Positions 34,983 through 44,110 are shown, numbered from the stretch's first letter. The stretch is DNA of 64,000 nt from CAVVEQ01 sp963804865 (GCA_963804865.1 CAWDSH010000001.1:186001-250000), one strand, 5' to 3'. Numbers and translations are program-made. Notes: generated from the letters alone by a model not told the origin.

Positions 34983-37098
34983 TATTATCCTTGCTGTGAA
35001 TGTACTGGTTTTTTGCGAGTACCTGGAAAGCTTGCAGCAAAGGACCACGTTCTTCTCTACCGCTTTCGTTCACCCCAAGTGAACAGACAAAAACGTGGTT
35101 TCTACAGCGACGAATGAGGCCACTCATTAATCGTATTAGAGTCTGTTGATTCTGTTCATACTCATCCGCATCTGTCCAAAGTTTACCTTGTGTCCAGTGG
35201 CGGCTAAGGACATGCGGATGCGTGAGCGGCTGGAAGAGACGTTCCCACCAGCCCAGGCTTCCAACATCCAACCAGAATTGATAACGAACCGGATTATTGG
35301 ACATCAGAAATGTATATGCTGGTGAAATGAGAATGGAATTGGTTGTATTGGGACTCCAATACTCAAGATATTGAGCAGCGAGTATTCCCTTTTCGGTCAT
35401 ATCTATGAATTCTTGTGAGATCGTTTCATTGGTATCAAGAAGCGGATGGAGGGCAACTCTTCTAAACTTTTGAACCGATTCAATAAGCTGTGAAGTCACC
35501 AATGCTGCACCCAAATCTTGATAGAAGCCAAATCCGGATTGGGAGAGAACTTCCCCGAAAAGGCGACTTAGAAAAACATCCAATTCCTGGATTTCAAGGG
35601 AAGTATATTCAAACAACCACTTCATGAGAAATTCAAACCGGTTGCCAATCACGTAACTAATTCGTTGCTGCATTGAGGGAAGAACTCGATCAAAGATACC
35701 AACCAATTTTCCGTTCTTTAGCTGAGCCAGGCTGATTTGTGCCAGCAGATCGGCCCTTATGAGATCACAATTCTCCAAAACAAGGGTAAATGCTGTTCGC
35801 AATGCATAACGATCTGGTTTCATATTCCATTGAGGATACGCCAGCTTTGCTAATGTCATCAATGCTTGGGCAACCGGTTCATCCCGAAGACTCCTTGAGG
35901 GTCGATGTGAATAGTTGGGTATTTCAAATTTTTTCAGACAGTTTTGAATCGTGAACTGTAACGCATCACTCATAAAGGGGGCTAGTATCACAATCTCATC
36001 CGGTCTAGACAGGTTCTCTCTTATCAATTCATTTGTTTTATCTGCAATCCAACCGATCATTTCAGGAAGATATTTGTGTGAAATGAAAGTATACGCCTCA
36101 ATAATTTCAGGAGTATATTGATCGGGTTTTTGATGAGAAAGGGCAATGGAAAGATTGTTTTTGAAAAGACTCAGGGATGTTGGAAAATCTATATTCTCCT
36201 CAAACGTGAAATGATTGCTGCACGCATTCTTAAGGTCAAACCCAGATCTATAATCTGCTCCAAGAAATGTTCGGAAACCGCCGTCGCGATCGTAGATCAA
36301 TAGCGCAGATTCAAAATCAGGCAGCCATTCCCTGATTAAGTCATGGACAACCGGGATGTCTTCTTCGATATTGTCATAAATAAGATGCCTGTAAGTATTT
36401 CGTAAAAACTCACGAACCAGGAATGAATTCCATAGCGATTTTCGAAAAACATCCAATTGGAGCGAAAAATCTAGGCAATTGTTTTCTAAACAAAATTGAC
36501 GGAACAGGACGGCAGCTTCCTGGGCTTGATCAAAGAGGGAAGCTTGCCCAGTCTCTCCCATCCAGGATCCCTTAAGCTTTGATCCGATTTCTTCCAAGGA
36601 GAAACCCACACCAGCGCTCTTGTTCATGTTATCCAGAATCTGGCTGAAGAGTCGGTTCTCATCCAAAGAAACAGTTTCAAAGCAACCTTTTTCCATTAAT
36701 GGCTTGACAATCTTAGCCATGAAGTACTGAGCGGATTCGATTGTGAGAAAAACTGGAGGTTGTTGGGGTTTTTTGAATCCTGCATCCGCAGCCACCAATG
36801 GCCAAAACAAGCTAATGGATCTTTGAGCGAGACCTCCAAGGGTTTGTATCGTCGGCAAGGAGCCTGCCGGAAATGGTTCTTTTCTGAGGGAATTGAAGAA
36901 GGGTTTTGCCAGGGTTCTCTGAGGTGTCAGAATCAGGATGGTAGAGCCTGGTGTTCCCCTATTTACCAAATCAAATAGGTGGGCAATTGCGGAGGTGGTT
37001 TTACCTGTTCCAGCCAAGCCTTCAAGAAAGATGGATCCTTTTCCGGAAATCTCCATGAATTTCTTTTGACCAACAGTAAAATCCTTATATTCGATCAT
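34975..37098 (-). CDS. AddB-like / SF1 helicase-fold protein with degenerate motifs
   Basis: The 707 residues start with a good Walker A (LEGLAGTGKTTSA, residues 26-37) and motif Ia ILILTPQRTLAKPF. The motif II position reads LIYDNIEED (239-247) instead of DExQD, and classical motif V (KGLEW) is not visible; DEYEQNQQTLIRLMSGLIRR near the end may be a motif VI relic. This mix of an intact ATP site with worn later motifs recalls AddB, RecC-like scaffolds. It has no nuclease domain of its own. It starts in an ATGA overlap with msrQ and overlaps the UvrD gene, so the helicase pair and nuclease are translated together. Confidence 0.78.
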   Translation of the reverse strand: MIEYKDFTVGQKKFMEISGKGSIFLEGLAGTGKTTSAIAHLFDLVNRGTPGSTILILTPQRTLAKPFFNSLRKEPFPAGSLPTIQTLGGLAQRSISLFWPLVAADAGFKKPQQPPVFLTIESAQYFMAKIVKPLMEKGCFETVSLDENRLFSQILDNMNKSAGVGFSLEEIGSKLKGSWMGETGQASLFDQAQEAAVLFRQFCLENNCLDFSLQLDVFRKSLWNSFLVREFLRNTYRHLIYDNIEEDIPVVHDLIREWLPDFESALLIYDRDGGFRTFLGADYRSGFDLKNACSNHFTFEENIDFPTSLSLFKNNLSIALSHQKPDQYTPEIIEAYTFISHKYLPEMIGWIADKTNELIRENLSRPDEIVILAPFMSDALQFTIQNCLKKFEIPNYSHRPSRSLRDEPVAQALMTLAKLAYPQWNMKPDRYALRTAFTLVLENCDLIRADLLAQISLAQLKNGKLVGIFDRVLPSMQQRISYVIGNRFEFLMKWLFEYTSLEIQELDVFLSRLFGEVLSQSGFGFYQDLGAALVTSQLIESVQKFRRVALHPLLDTNETISQEFIDMTEKGILAAQYLEYWSPNTTNSILISPAYTFLMSNNPVRYQFWLDVGSLGWWERLFQPLTHPHVLSRHWTQGKLWTDADEYEQNQQTLIRLMSGLIRRCRNHVFVCSLGVNESGREERGPLLQAFQVLAKNQYIHSKDNNV

Positions 37099-37760
37099 GG
37101 AGAGTTGTGGTGTGTTATTGGATGTGCTAGGAATTCATCTACTTGTTTTAGGATTCCAAATTGTTGGACAGCAACTCTATTGAGGATCCATTTTCCGCGA
37201 AGAAGCATCAGTAAAACAAAAATGCACAAATACAACAAAGGCGTAAAGTAAGTACCTTTGGAGGTTAGGAAGTAGTGCAAGACTGCCAGGACTGCCGCAG
37301 GATAAATCAAAAAGTGAATTCTTTTTTGAACGAAGTTTTTTGAAATATTACTTGATTTCAAATTATACGGCGTCACCAGCAAAATTATTAGAAGGAGGAG
37401 CGTGGCTAACCCTACCGCAATAAATGGTTTTTCAGAAAGTTGTTGTACCAGAAATTTTAAATCAAAGCCATAATCCAATCCAGCGAATGATAGAAAGTGG
37501 ACCAGAGCGTAGAATATTGAAAAAAATCCCAAAACTGCTCTTATCGTGTGGATTGAATTCAATCGGAAGAGTTTGGAAATTGGTGTGCAGGAAAGAGTCA
37601 GGAATAAAAACAGAATGGCATGATCACCACTTTTTCGAATTAAAGCACCAATTGGATTGGCTGTCAGATCATCAGTCAGAAACAGAAATAACAATATTGC
37701 GAAAGGTAAAAGGCTCAAGATCAATGCAAGAATTTGGATTCGATTGATCCGCAGCTGCAT
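37095..37760 (-). CDS. msrQ: MsrQ-like heme-binding membrane subunit
   Basis: MsrQ passes electrons from the respiratory chain to MsrP for repair of methionine sulfoxide in exported proteins. The 221-residue protein has six hydrophobic helices, with a ferric-reductase-like core (GDHAILFLFLTLSCTPIS near 45-62, FYALVHFLSFAGLDYG near 82-97, VLAVLHYFLTSKG near 158-170) whose His residues would bind heme. It follows msrP with a 1-bp overlap (TAATG), the standard msrPQ arrangement. Confidence 0.88.
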   Translation of the reverse strand: MQLRINRIQILALILSLLPFAILLFLFLTDDLTANPIGALIRKSGDHAILFLFLTLSCTPISKLFRLNSIHTIRAVLGFFSIFYALVHFLSFAGLDYGFDLKFLVQQLSEKPFIAVGLATLLLLIILLVTPYNLKSSNISKNFVQKRIHFLIYPAAVLAVLHYFLTSKGTYFTPLLYLCIFVLLMLLRGKWILNRVAVQQFGILKQVDEFLAHPITHHNSP

Positions 37761-38704
37761 TAAAAATTGCCTCTCAAATCCATCCCTTGATATAAGCCAC
37801 TCACATCATCGCCATAGCCATTGAAAAGCTGGGTACTCCTCCTGGCTGCTTCGCCAATACGGCGCTCTGTTCCCTGGGACCACCGCGGATGGTCAACTTC
37901 GGGATTTACATTCGCATAGAATCCGTATTCACGGGGAGAAGATTCCATCCAGAGAGATATTGGTTTTTCTGAAACCAGGTCGATACGGACTATGGACTTG
38001 ATGGATTTGAATCCATATTTCCAGGGAACTACCAACCGCAAAGGAGCACCATTTTGAGGTAAGAGATCATTTCCATATAGGCCGGTTGAGATCAATGTCA
38101 GATCGTGATTGGCTTCATCCAATCGTAAACCTTCTACATACGGCCATGAGAAAAATGGATCATTCTGACCAGGCATTTGGGAGGGATCATAGAGGGATTC
38201 AAATCGAACATATTTGGCATCGGAGGTCGGTTCTACGAGTTTGAGAAGCTGGTTTAGGGTAAAACCCATCCAGGGAATGACCATTGACCAGGCTTCAACA
38301 CACCGCATGCGATATATTCGTTCTTCAACATCGAAGAGTTTACGGATGTCATCAATATCGAAGGTTTTAGGATTATTAACCAATCCACCTACGGTGATGG
38401 TCCACGGGGAGGTTGTAAAATTCTCGGCGAGTTCTGCAACTTGTTCTTTGGCAAAACTAAATTCATAGAAATTGTTGTAAGAAATGACATCATCGTACTC
38501 AGTCACTGGATCTCCAAGCTCATCAGTTATGCCAGATGAAATGGGAGTCACTTCAATGGAGGGACTCTCAATAATCTTCTTGCTGCATGCGCTTAATAAT
38601 GAAAATCCTGCAAGGCTAAGAACAGATTTCTTCATGAAATGCCGGCGATTGATGTATTCACTTTCAGGAGTGATCTCTGAAGAAGGGATGGATGCGTTTT
38701 TCAT
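37760..38704 (-). CDS. msrP: MsrP, molybdopterin-dependent methionine sulfoxide reductase
   Basis: MsrP reduces oxidised methionines in extracytoplasmic proteins. The 314 residues begin with NRRHFMKKSVLSLAGFSLLSAC (residues 19-40), a Tat-like signal that also ends in a lipobox-like LLSAC, so it may be lipid-anchored. The sulfite-oxidase-fold domain has Cys135 in YRMRCVEAWSMVIPW, the expected molybdenum ligand, and VPWKYGFKSIKSI near 225. AGGAGG lies 4 bases before the ATG. It pairs with msrQ, and the two moeA genes at 16-19 kb could supply its cofactor. Confidence 0.93.
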   Translation of the reverse strand: MKNASIPSSEITPESEYINRRHFMKKSVLSLAGFSLLSACSKKIIESPSIEVTPISSGITDELGDPVTEYDDVISYNNFYEFSFAKEQVAELAENFTTSPWTITVGGLVNNPKTFDIDDIRKLFDVEERIYRMRCVEAWSMVIPWMGFTLNQLLKLVEPTSDAKYVRFESLYDPSQMPGQNDPFFSWPYVEGLRLDEANHDLTLISTGLYGNDLLPQNGAPLRLVVPWKYGFKSIKSIVRIDLVSEKPISLWMESSPREYGFYANVNPEVDHPRWSQGTERRIGEAARRSTQLFNGYGDDVSGLYQGMDLRGNF

Positions 38705-38736
38705 TTCTCCTCCTTATACCAATAGTATCTTGTAGA

Positions 38737-39324
38737 TTAATAATCCATTCCAGCAATTTGAAATAGTACGGCCCGGGCAAGCATTGTATCCTCAGTGGCC
38801 CGGTGTAAATTTTGGATGGGAATATTAAAATACTTGCGGGCTTCCTCTAGCTTGAAAAAGCGATAGGAATAACGGCGGGGGTCATATTCCCCGATGAATT
38901 CCGCGAAAATCCTCATGATATCAATAGATTTGAAATTTGGGCGCCAACCAGGTTGTCTTAATGATTGTTTCAACATCCTTAAATCAAAATCGTCATTATA
39001 TATGGCTACCGTTTTTGAATCCAGCATTGGTGCAATCTGGGGCCAAATATGAATTATGCGGGGTGAATCTTTTACATCATCATCAAGAATTCCGTGGATT
39101 CTTGAAGCATCAAGTGGTATGGATTTATATGATTTCACCAGGGAATGATAAGCGACCTGCCCATCAAATGACACGATCGCAATTTCCACAATCTCATCAT
39201 CAGCAGTCAAACCCGTTGTCTCGGTATCGAGGAAGAACAGTTCGCTTTTCATTTCCAATGCTTGTTTTGCACGAATGATGGCTGAATTTCGTGATGAAGA
39301 AATGGCGTTGTTGGATGTTGTCAT
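38737..39324 (-). CDS. DnaQ-like 3'-5' exonuclease (DEDDh)
   Basis: The protein of about 195 residues has the DEDDh set: LFFLDTETTGL (first Asp and Glu), IYNDDFDLRML (second Asp), and HRATEDTMLARAVL (His and last Asp). It is a stand-alone exonuclease domain like those in RNase T/oligoribonuclease or DNA polymerase epsilon-type proofreaders; the substrate cannot be fixed. ATG at 39345 is an alternative that would overlap the lipoprotein gene by 13 bp; I prefer 39324, which leaves 8 bp between genes. It lies upstream of msrP and the resection genes on the same strand. Confidence 0.87.
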   Translation of the reverse strand: MTTSNNAISSSRNSAIIRAKQALEMKSELFFLDTETTGLTADDEIVEIAIVSFDGQVAYHSLVKSYKSIPLDASRIHGILDDDVKDSPRIIHIWPQIAPMLDSKTVAIYNDDFDLRMLKQSLRQPGWRPNFKSIDIMRIFAEFIGEYDPRRYSYRFFKLEEARKYFNIPIQNLHRATEDTMLARAVLFQIAGMDY

Positions 39325-39332
39325 TCTAATGG

Positions 39333-40172
39333 TTATTGATTCCAAAAATTAATCTGGTCTAATTTAACACTAAAACCGGTTGTATTCATGCCGGCAATGT
39401 AGACTCCAAATTTCGAGTTTGTAGTAAAGACTGAATCAGTCACCTGATTGACAATTTGACCATTGATAAAAAGTTGGATGACGTTGCCTTTTACCAAAAC
39501 ACCCAATCGATTTACTTGCCCTTCCCCTTGGATATATGCGGTGTTGGTAGTTTTATCCACCAGTAAATTGCTTCCCGCGCTATCATTTCGTATAAGGAAA
39601 TGCTTACCATCACAATTAATTCCAAAATAATACCCCAAGCCACTTGAATAATCCGGAGCCCGAAATACAATTCCATATTGATCGTTTGAACTACATGCTC
39701 CTTGAATGAAACTCCCCTCCAAGTAAAAATCGGAAATACCTCTGTCTGTCAGACGCCATCCTTTCCACCCGGAAGAGGTGAGACTCTGCAAGGTCATAAC
39801 TCCATTGCTAATACCGATTCGAGTGTAACCATCGTCATACCCCGTGCTATCAATACCAAAGGCATTGCCATTATCCAGGGAATTGGCCCATGTTGGTGAA
39901 CCCAGCAGGCTTGAAGGATCCGATAAAATGGGTGTTGGAGTTGAAGTTTGGGAAGGGGCGGGGGTTCCTGTTGAAGTTGGAACATCTGGCATATGGATGG
40001 TGGGGGTGCTCTTGTTTTCTACAGAAGGAATTATCGCTGCTGTTTGCGTTTGTGCGAGAGCAACCTGTGTCGCGATTAATTGTTCTGCATCCTGATTATT
40101 TGAAAGCGGAAAATTACAGGCAGTAAAAAATAGAACAACTGCCAAAAATATGAGAGTATTTTTCTTTGCCAT
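39333..40172 (-). CDS. Lipoprotein with Thr/Pro linker and LamG/concanavalin-like domain
   Basis: The N-terminus MAKKNTLIFLAVVLFFTAC is a lipoprotein signal with FTAC lipobox (Cys19). A Gln/Thr and Thr/Pro-rich linker spans about 28-85. The rest, residues 95-279, looks like a jelly-roll lectin domain: FYLEGSFIQGACSSNDQYGI, FRAPDYSSGLGYYFGINCDG, RLGVLVKGNVIQLFINGQIV and KFGVYIAGMNTTGFSV are typical of the concanavalin-A-like/DUF1080 fold. It should be anchored outside the membrane and may bind carbohydrate. Its relation to the repair genes downstream is unclear. Confidence 0.83.
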   Translation of the reverse strand: MAKKNTLIFLAVVLFFTACNFPLSNNQDAEQLIATQVALAQTQTAAIIPSVENKSTPTIHMPDVPTSTGTPAPSQTSTPTPILSDPSSLLGSPTWANSLDNGNAFGIDSTGYDDGYTRIGISNGVMTLQSLTSSGWKGWRLTDRGISDFYLEGSFIQGACSSNDQYGIVFRAPDYSSGLGYYFGINCDGKHFLIRNDSAGSNLLVDKTTNTAYIQGEGQVNRLGVLVKGNVIQLFINGQIVNQVTDSVFTTNSKFGVYIAGMNTTGFSVKLDQINFWNQ

Positions 40173-40178
40173 GTGATA

Positions 40179-40184
40179 ATTATA
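40179..40184 (-). promoter_or_regulatory. -10 element close to the lipoprotein start (possible leaderless transcript)
   Basis: TATAAT on the minus strand ends 6 bases before the ATG at 40172. If used, transcription would begin at or next to the start codon, giving a leaderless message; no ribosome site is visible ahead of this ATG. Confidence 0.45.
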
Positions 40185-40201
40185 AGCTAATCGATTAAAG
40201 C

Positions 40202-40217
40202 TTTGATAAATATCAAA
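40202..40217. promoter_or_regulatory. Inverted repeat, possible operator in a divergent promoter region
   Basis: TTTGATA and TATCAAA form perfect 7-bp arms around AA, and the similarity extends outward (AGC / GCT) with a one-base bulge. It lies between two divergent genes and upstream of their start codons, where a dimeric regulator could bind. Confidence 0.4.
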
Positions 40218-40257
40218 AGCTCGTATAACATTTCAAGTACAATTACAGCGCAATAAT

Positions 40258-41757
40258 ATGAAAACACATATCATTCACCTGGAAGCATACGATGATTATG
40301 CGTCAACCAGTGATCAAATGGCTTGGGCAAAGTCTGAACGGATTTTGTTGGTTTATCCTAAACTGGGAAAATCTGATCAGACCAAATTGGACCTGATATT
40401 AATTAACCGAAAAGCCATTCAACTCGGATCGCAACTTGCCATCGTATCAGACGATGAGCAACTCATGGATTTTGCGGAAGAAAATAATATCCCGATTTTC
40501 TCATCGGTCAAAAAAGCTCAGAGAGAAAGCTGGGGAGACACTCTTGTCCGAAAACAGGTAAAGTGGAAAGAGAGCAAAAAAAGATTAAGGTTTTTAAGAA
40601 ATCAGGTAATTTCTGATAGAAGGAATAGAAAACCTTATGAGAATAATTGGACCAGGGTTACAGTATTTTCCTTCGCGGTTCTTGCTGTTATTCTCTTGTT
40701 CTTTGTTTTTGTTCCCAGTGCTGTGATCACACTCCCTCTAGAGTCGCGCACCCAAAAAATCCAAATCACTCTTTTCGCTGATCCCGCACTGAACTCTCCC
40801 TCGCTCAATGGTGGAGTTCCGGTAACTATTAACTCTCTTTTCATAGAGGGTCAAGCTGAAATTGCCAGTACTGGAACAATCGAGATTGGTGATAGCCCCG
40901 CTTCCGGTTTGGTCACGATTTCAAAGAACACTCCTGAATCAATCATCGTACCAGAAGGCACTATTTTTTCAACTTTATCTGATCCAATCATTCGATTCGA
41001 ATTATCAAGAACCATAAATTTGCCGCTAGGAGTGGGAGAGACTTCTGATATACCTGTTAAGGCTATTGAAGCTGGCTCGCAAGGTAATGTGGTAGCTGGA
41101 AGCATCCAGGCTGTTGAAGGTGCATTGGGCACTCAAATATCAGTCGTCAATAGCGAGGCGATGGTTGGAGGGACAGATCGATCAAGCCCGGCACCTATTG
41201 AGGATGATTATGAAATATTAAGAAAAATAGTAATTGAGCAACTTGAAGGAAAAGCATTAGATGAGATTAAAAAATCGAATGTAGAAGGCAAAAGCATCCC
41301 TGTTAAAATCCTGCTAAAAAGAATTATCAAGGAGGAATTGATTCCCGATTTCAATTCTCCTTCTGACATCCTGACCTTATCTTTGGAAGCAGAAATGGAA
41401 GTTTGGGTAGTTCGGGATCAAGATATCCTAAATGCAATCACCATATCACTAGAAGCGAATTTACCCTCTGGTTATATCGTAGTTCCTGAATCACTTGAGA
41501 TTCAAGAGATTTCTGATCCTTTGTTCGTGCCAATAAATGGCAAACCTCAATGGAAGGTGACGGCTTCACAGCAAATCGTGCCGAGCTGGTCGGCAGCTGA
41601 AATATCTCAAAGAGCTGCAGGAAGAAAGATAGATGAAGTCCAGGAGATGTTATCAGCTTACATTGACCTAGCTGAAACAGCTACGATAGAAGTTAAACCC
41701 TTTCAATGGGGAATTCTTCCCATCATTCCATTTCAAATCGAAGTAATCTCAGAATGA
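40258..41757 (+). CDS. Membrane protein with baseplate-J-like extracytoplasmic domain
   Basis: Residues 1-125 are a cytoplasmic alpha/beta domain (KSERILLVYPKLGK, LGSQLAIVSDDEQLMDFAEE). One membrane helix lies near 138-160, then about 340 residues outside. The part GTIEIGDSPASGLVTI, VPEGTIFSTL and VPVKAIEAGSQGNVVAG-like text near 215-300 follows the pattern of baseplate J/gp47 domains, which are also found in non-phage membrane proteins of Chloroflexi and Gram-positives. No other phage gene is nearby, so a cellular role is more likely; it is unknown. The stop overlaps yqgF by 4 bp. Confidence 0.7.
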   Translation: MKTHIIHLEAYDDYASTSDQMAWAKSERILLVYPKLGKSDQTKLDLILINRKAIQLGSQLAIVSDDEQLMDFAEENNIPIFSSVKKAQRESWGDTLVRKQVKWKESKKRLRFLRNQVISDRRNRKPYENNWTRVTVFSFAVLAVILLFFVFVPSAVITLPLESRTQKIQITLFADPALNSPSLNGGVPVTINSLFIEGQAEIASTGTIEIGDSPASGLVTISKNTPESIIVPEGTIFSTLSDPIIRFELSRTINLPLGVGETSDIPVKAIEAGSQGNVVAGSIQAVEGALGTQISVVNSEAMVGGTDRSSPAPIEDDYEILRKIVIEQLEGKALDEIKKSNVEGKSIPVKILLKRIIKEELIPDFNSPSDILTLSLEAEMEVWVVRDQDILNAITISLEANLPSGYIVVPESLEIQEISDPLFVPINGKPQWKVTASQQIVPSWSAAEISQRAAGRKIDEVQEMLSAYIDLAETATIEVKPFQWGILPIIPFQIEVISE

Positions 41758-42197
41758 AACACTTTCCACTGAAAATCATCTCCATTGATCCAGGTCAAAA
41801 AAGAATTGGTGTAGCTATCAGCGATGACACGGGGATGATCGCAATTCCATTCAAGATCATTCGACATATTTCGCGTAATGAAGATGCAGCCTGGATAACA
41901 GACTTGGCGAGGAATGTTAATGCTGGCAAAATTATCGTTGGTCTAGCACTGGGAAGTGATAATGAAGAGACCTTAAGTTCACGGAGAGCAAAGCACCTGT
42001 CTGAAGCGATCAAAGAACAAATAGACATTCCCGTGGAACTTTGGGATGAATCAGAAAGTTCTAATGACGCCCGGAAGATTAGAATGGAAATGGGAGTGAA
42101 AAAGAAAAAACGAGCTGAACACATTGATGCACTGGCAGCTGCAATAATTCTTCAATCCTATATTGATGATCATTCAATAAGTAGTGCAGGTATATAA
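41754..42197 (+). CDS. yqgF: YqgF/RuvX family putative Holliday junction resolvase / pre-16S nuclease
   Basis: The 147-residue RNase H-like protein has IISIDPGQKRIGVAISDD (catalytic Asp), IIVGLALGSDNEETLSSR near 61, LWDESESSNDARK near 98 and HIDALAAAIILQSYID with the closing Asp. YqgF is implicated in maturation of 16S rRNA 5' ends and was earlier called RuvX. ATG at 41754 sits in an ATGA overlap with the previous stop; a longer frame inside that gene is rejected. It is followed by mltG with a one-base overlap, a common yqgF-mltG order. Confidence 0.92.
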   Translation: MKHFPLKIISIDPGQKRIGVAISDDTGMIAIPFKIIRHISRNEDAAWITDLARNVNAGKIIVGLALGSDNEETLSSRRAKHLSEAIKEQIDIPVELWDESESSNDARKIRMEMGVKKKKRAEHIDALAAAIILQSYIDDHSISSAGI

Positions 42198-43342
42198 TGT
42201 CGCCTTCCCCAAAAAACCGTGGATGCGAAAGACTTTTCCTTACTGCAATTTTTCTTCTCCTATTTTTGGTCTTGGGAGGCTATCTTGCAGGAAATTGGAT
42301 TATGGACAGCGCAAGTGTGAAATTTGGAATTCCAAGTGCCAATCTTTCGATATTTGAAAAAGTCAAATACTCGACCAATTTGTATTTTAGTGGGGACAAA
42401 CTTTTCACCCCTGCCAATCCTGGTGGAACCGAAGAGATCATTTTTGAGATTGAAGAAGGCGAACCTGTAACGTCCATTGCACGTCGGCTTTTGGAATTAG
42501 GACTCACGCCCAATGTGCAATTATTTCAGGACCTGCTGGTTTACTCAGGCCTGGATACGGAAATCCAGACGGGTGCTTTCAAGCTGGATCGAGGGATGAG
42601 CAGCGTTGAGATTGCAGTGAAGGTCCAGGATCCTTCGCAGCGAATGATCAAATTCGTGATCTTGCCTGGATGGCGGTTTGAAGAAATCATTGCAGCACTT
42701 CCTTCATCTGGATTGACTTTCACGGCAGAAGAATTGAAAAAATTTGTTCTGAACTCCCATACAATAAGAATTCTTAATGAAACCACCAGTGTATCGATGC
42801 TTGAAGGCTTTTTACTGCCTGGAGAATATCTACTGGATCGAAATATTTCCGCGGACGAATTTATCAACGAGATCATCAAGCGATTCTCAAGCCAAATCGA
42901 TCAAAACATGATTGACTCGTTCCATGCAAAAGGGTTTGATCTTTATGATGCAGTGATTCTAGCATCGATCATTGAGCGCGAAGCAATCCTGGATGAAGAG
43001 AAGCCTTTGATCGCTTCAGTATTTCTGAATAGGTTAAATGATGGTTGGAAGCTTGAAAGTGACCCAACAGTGCAATATGCTCTGGGTTATGATACTGAAA
43101 AGCAGACATGGTGGAAGAGTGCTCTAACTTTCTCAGATTTACAAATCGATTCTCCGTATAATACTTATATGTATCCTGTTTTACCACCGTCGCCCATCTG
43201 TAATCCCAACATTACATCCTTACGCGCGGTTGCGGATCCAAAAAACACATCATTTTATTTTTTTCGTGCGGCTTGTGATGGATCTGGCAGACATTCTTTT
43301 GCCAAAAACTATGAGGAACATTTGGCAAATGAATGTCCATAA
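42197..43342 (+). CDS. mltG: Endolytic transglycosylase MltG
   Basis: MltG cuts nascent glycan strands and sets their length. The 381-residue protein has one N-terminal membrane helix (about 14-34), a LysM-like segment near 75-135, and the YceG/MltG catalytic domain with LEGFLLPGEYLLD near 200, ILASIIEREAILDEEKPLIA (catalytic Glu in the IIERE motif), NRLNDGWKLESDPTVQYALG and the ending SPICNPNITSLRAV. It lies in the common yqgF-mltG pair. Confidence 0.94.
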   Translation: MSPSPKNRGCERLFLTAIFLLLFLVLGGYLAGNWIMDSASVKFGIPSANLSIFEKVKYSTNLYFSGDKLFTPANPGGTEEIIFEIEEGEPVTSIARRLLELGLTPNVQLFQDLLVYSGLDTEIQTGAFKLDRGMSSVEIAVKVQDPSQRMIKFVILPGWRFEEIIAALPSSGLTFTAEELKKFVLNSHTIRILNETTSVSMLEGFLLPGEYLLDRNISADEFINEIIKRFSSQIDQNMIDSFHAKGFDLYDAVILASIIEREAILDEEKPLIASVFLNRLNDGWKLESDPTVQYALGYDTEKQTWWKSALTFSDLQIDSPYNTYMYPVLPPSPICNPNITSLRAVADPKNTSFYFFRAACDGSGRHSFAKNYEEHLANECP

Positions 43343-43361
43343 ATCTGGTTGGAGGATTTGA

Positions 43362-44108
43362 ATGAAAACAATTCTTGGCATAGATATTGGCGGTTCAGGA
43401 GTTAAAGGTGCTCTCGTCGATATTGAAACTGGCAAGTTGATGACCGAGCGGATGCGGCTTGAAACACCCAAGAATGGAAAACCGGATGATATTGCCGCAC
43501 TGGTAAAACAGATAATTCAGCATTTCTCCTGGACAGGTTTAGTAGGTGTCGGATTTCCTGCAGTCATCAGAAATGGTGTGGCGATCACAGCTGCCAATAT
43601 TTCCGAGAAATGGATAGGAAAAAATGTTGACGCATTATTATCCAAAGACACTTCCTGCAAGGTTTTCACCATCAATGATGCTGATGCGGCGGGATTAGCA
43701 GAAATGGCATTTGGCGCTGGTAAAAATGAAGTCAGTGGCGTGGTTATGATGCTGACGCTTGGCACCGGTATCGGTTCAGCGTTATTCACAGACAGGCGCC
43801 TTTTGCCAAATACTGAACTTGGACATCTCATCATAAAAGGGAGAGATGCTGAAAAGCTGGCCTCTGATGCTGCCAGGAAGCGGAAAGAATTAACCTGGAA
43901 GCAATGGGCTAAGCGCGTTCAAATCTACCTGGATCTGATTGAATACCTTTTTTACATTGATCTGATCATAATTGGTGGGGGCGTCAGCAGGGAACATGAA
44001 AAATTCTTCCCCCACATAAAAACACGGGCAAGGATTGTCCCCGCTGAATTGTTAAATCAGGCAGGAATCGTAGGCGCAGCATTGTATGCTGCCCAAAAAG
44101 AAGAATAA
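43362..44108 (+). CDS. ppgK: Polyphosphate glucokinase (ROK family)
   Basis: The 248-residue ROK kinase begins ILGIDIGGSGVKGALVD (phosphate-binding loop). GVGFPAVIRNG, NDADAAGLAEMAFG (catalytic Asp) and MLTLGTGIGSALF follow, and the C-terminal stretch ERKRKELTWKQWAKRVQIYL-like text is typical of polyphosphate/ATP glucokinases rather than sugar repressors; there is no DNA-binding domain. The likely reaction is glucose to glucose 6-phosphate using polyphosphate or ATP. GGAGGATTTG precedes the ATG. It connects with glgA/malQ in glucan metabolism at 46-49 kb. Confidence 0.88.
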   Translation: MKTILGIDIGGSGVKGALVDIETGKLMTERMRLETPKNGKPDDIAALVKQIIQHFSWTGLVGVGFPAVIRNGVAITAANISEKWIGKNVDALLSKDTSCKVFTINDADAAGLAEMAFGAGKNEVSGVVMMLTLGTGIGSALFTDRRLLPNTELGHLIIKGRDAEKLASDAARKRKELTWKQWAKRVQIYLDLIEYLFYIDLIIIGGGVSREHEKFFPHIKTRARIVPAELLNQAGIVGAALYAAQKEE

Positions 44109-44110
44109 AA

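Noticed and set aside
40258..41757. Prophage indicated by the baseplate-J-like gene and the GH25 lysozyme
   Set aside because: The two are 16 kb apart, no capsid, terminase, integrase or tail genes occur, and neighbours are housekeeping genes.
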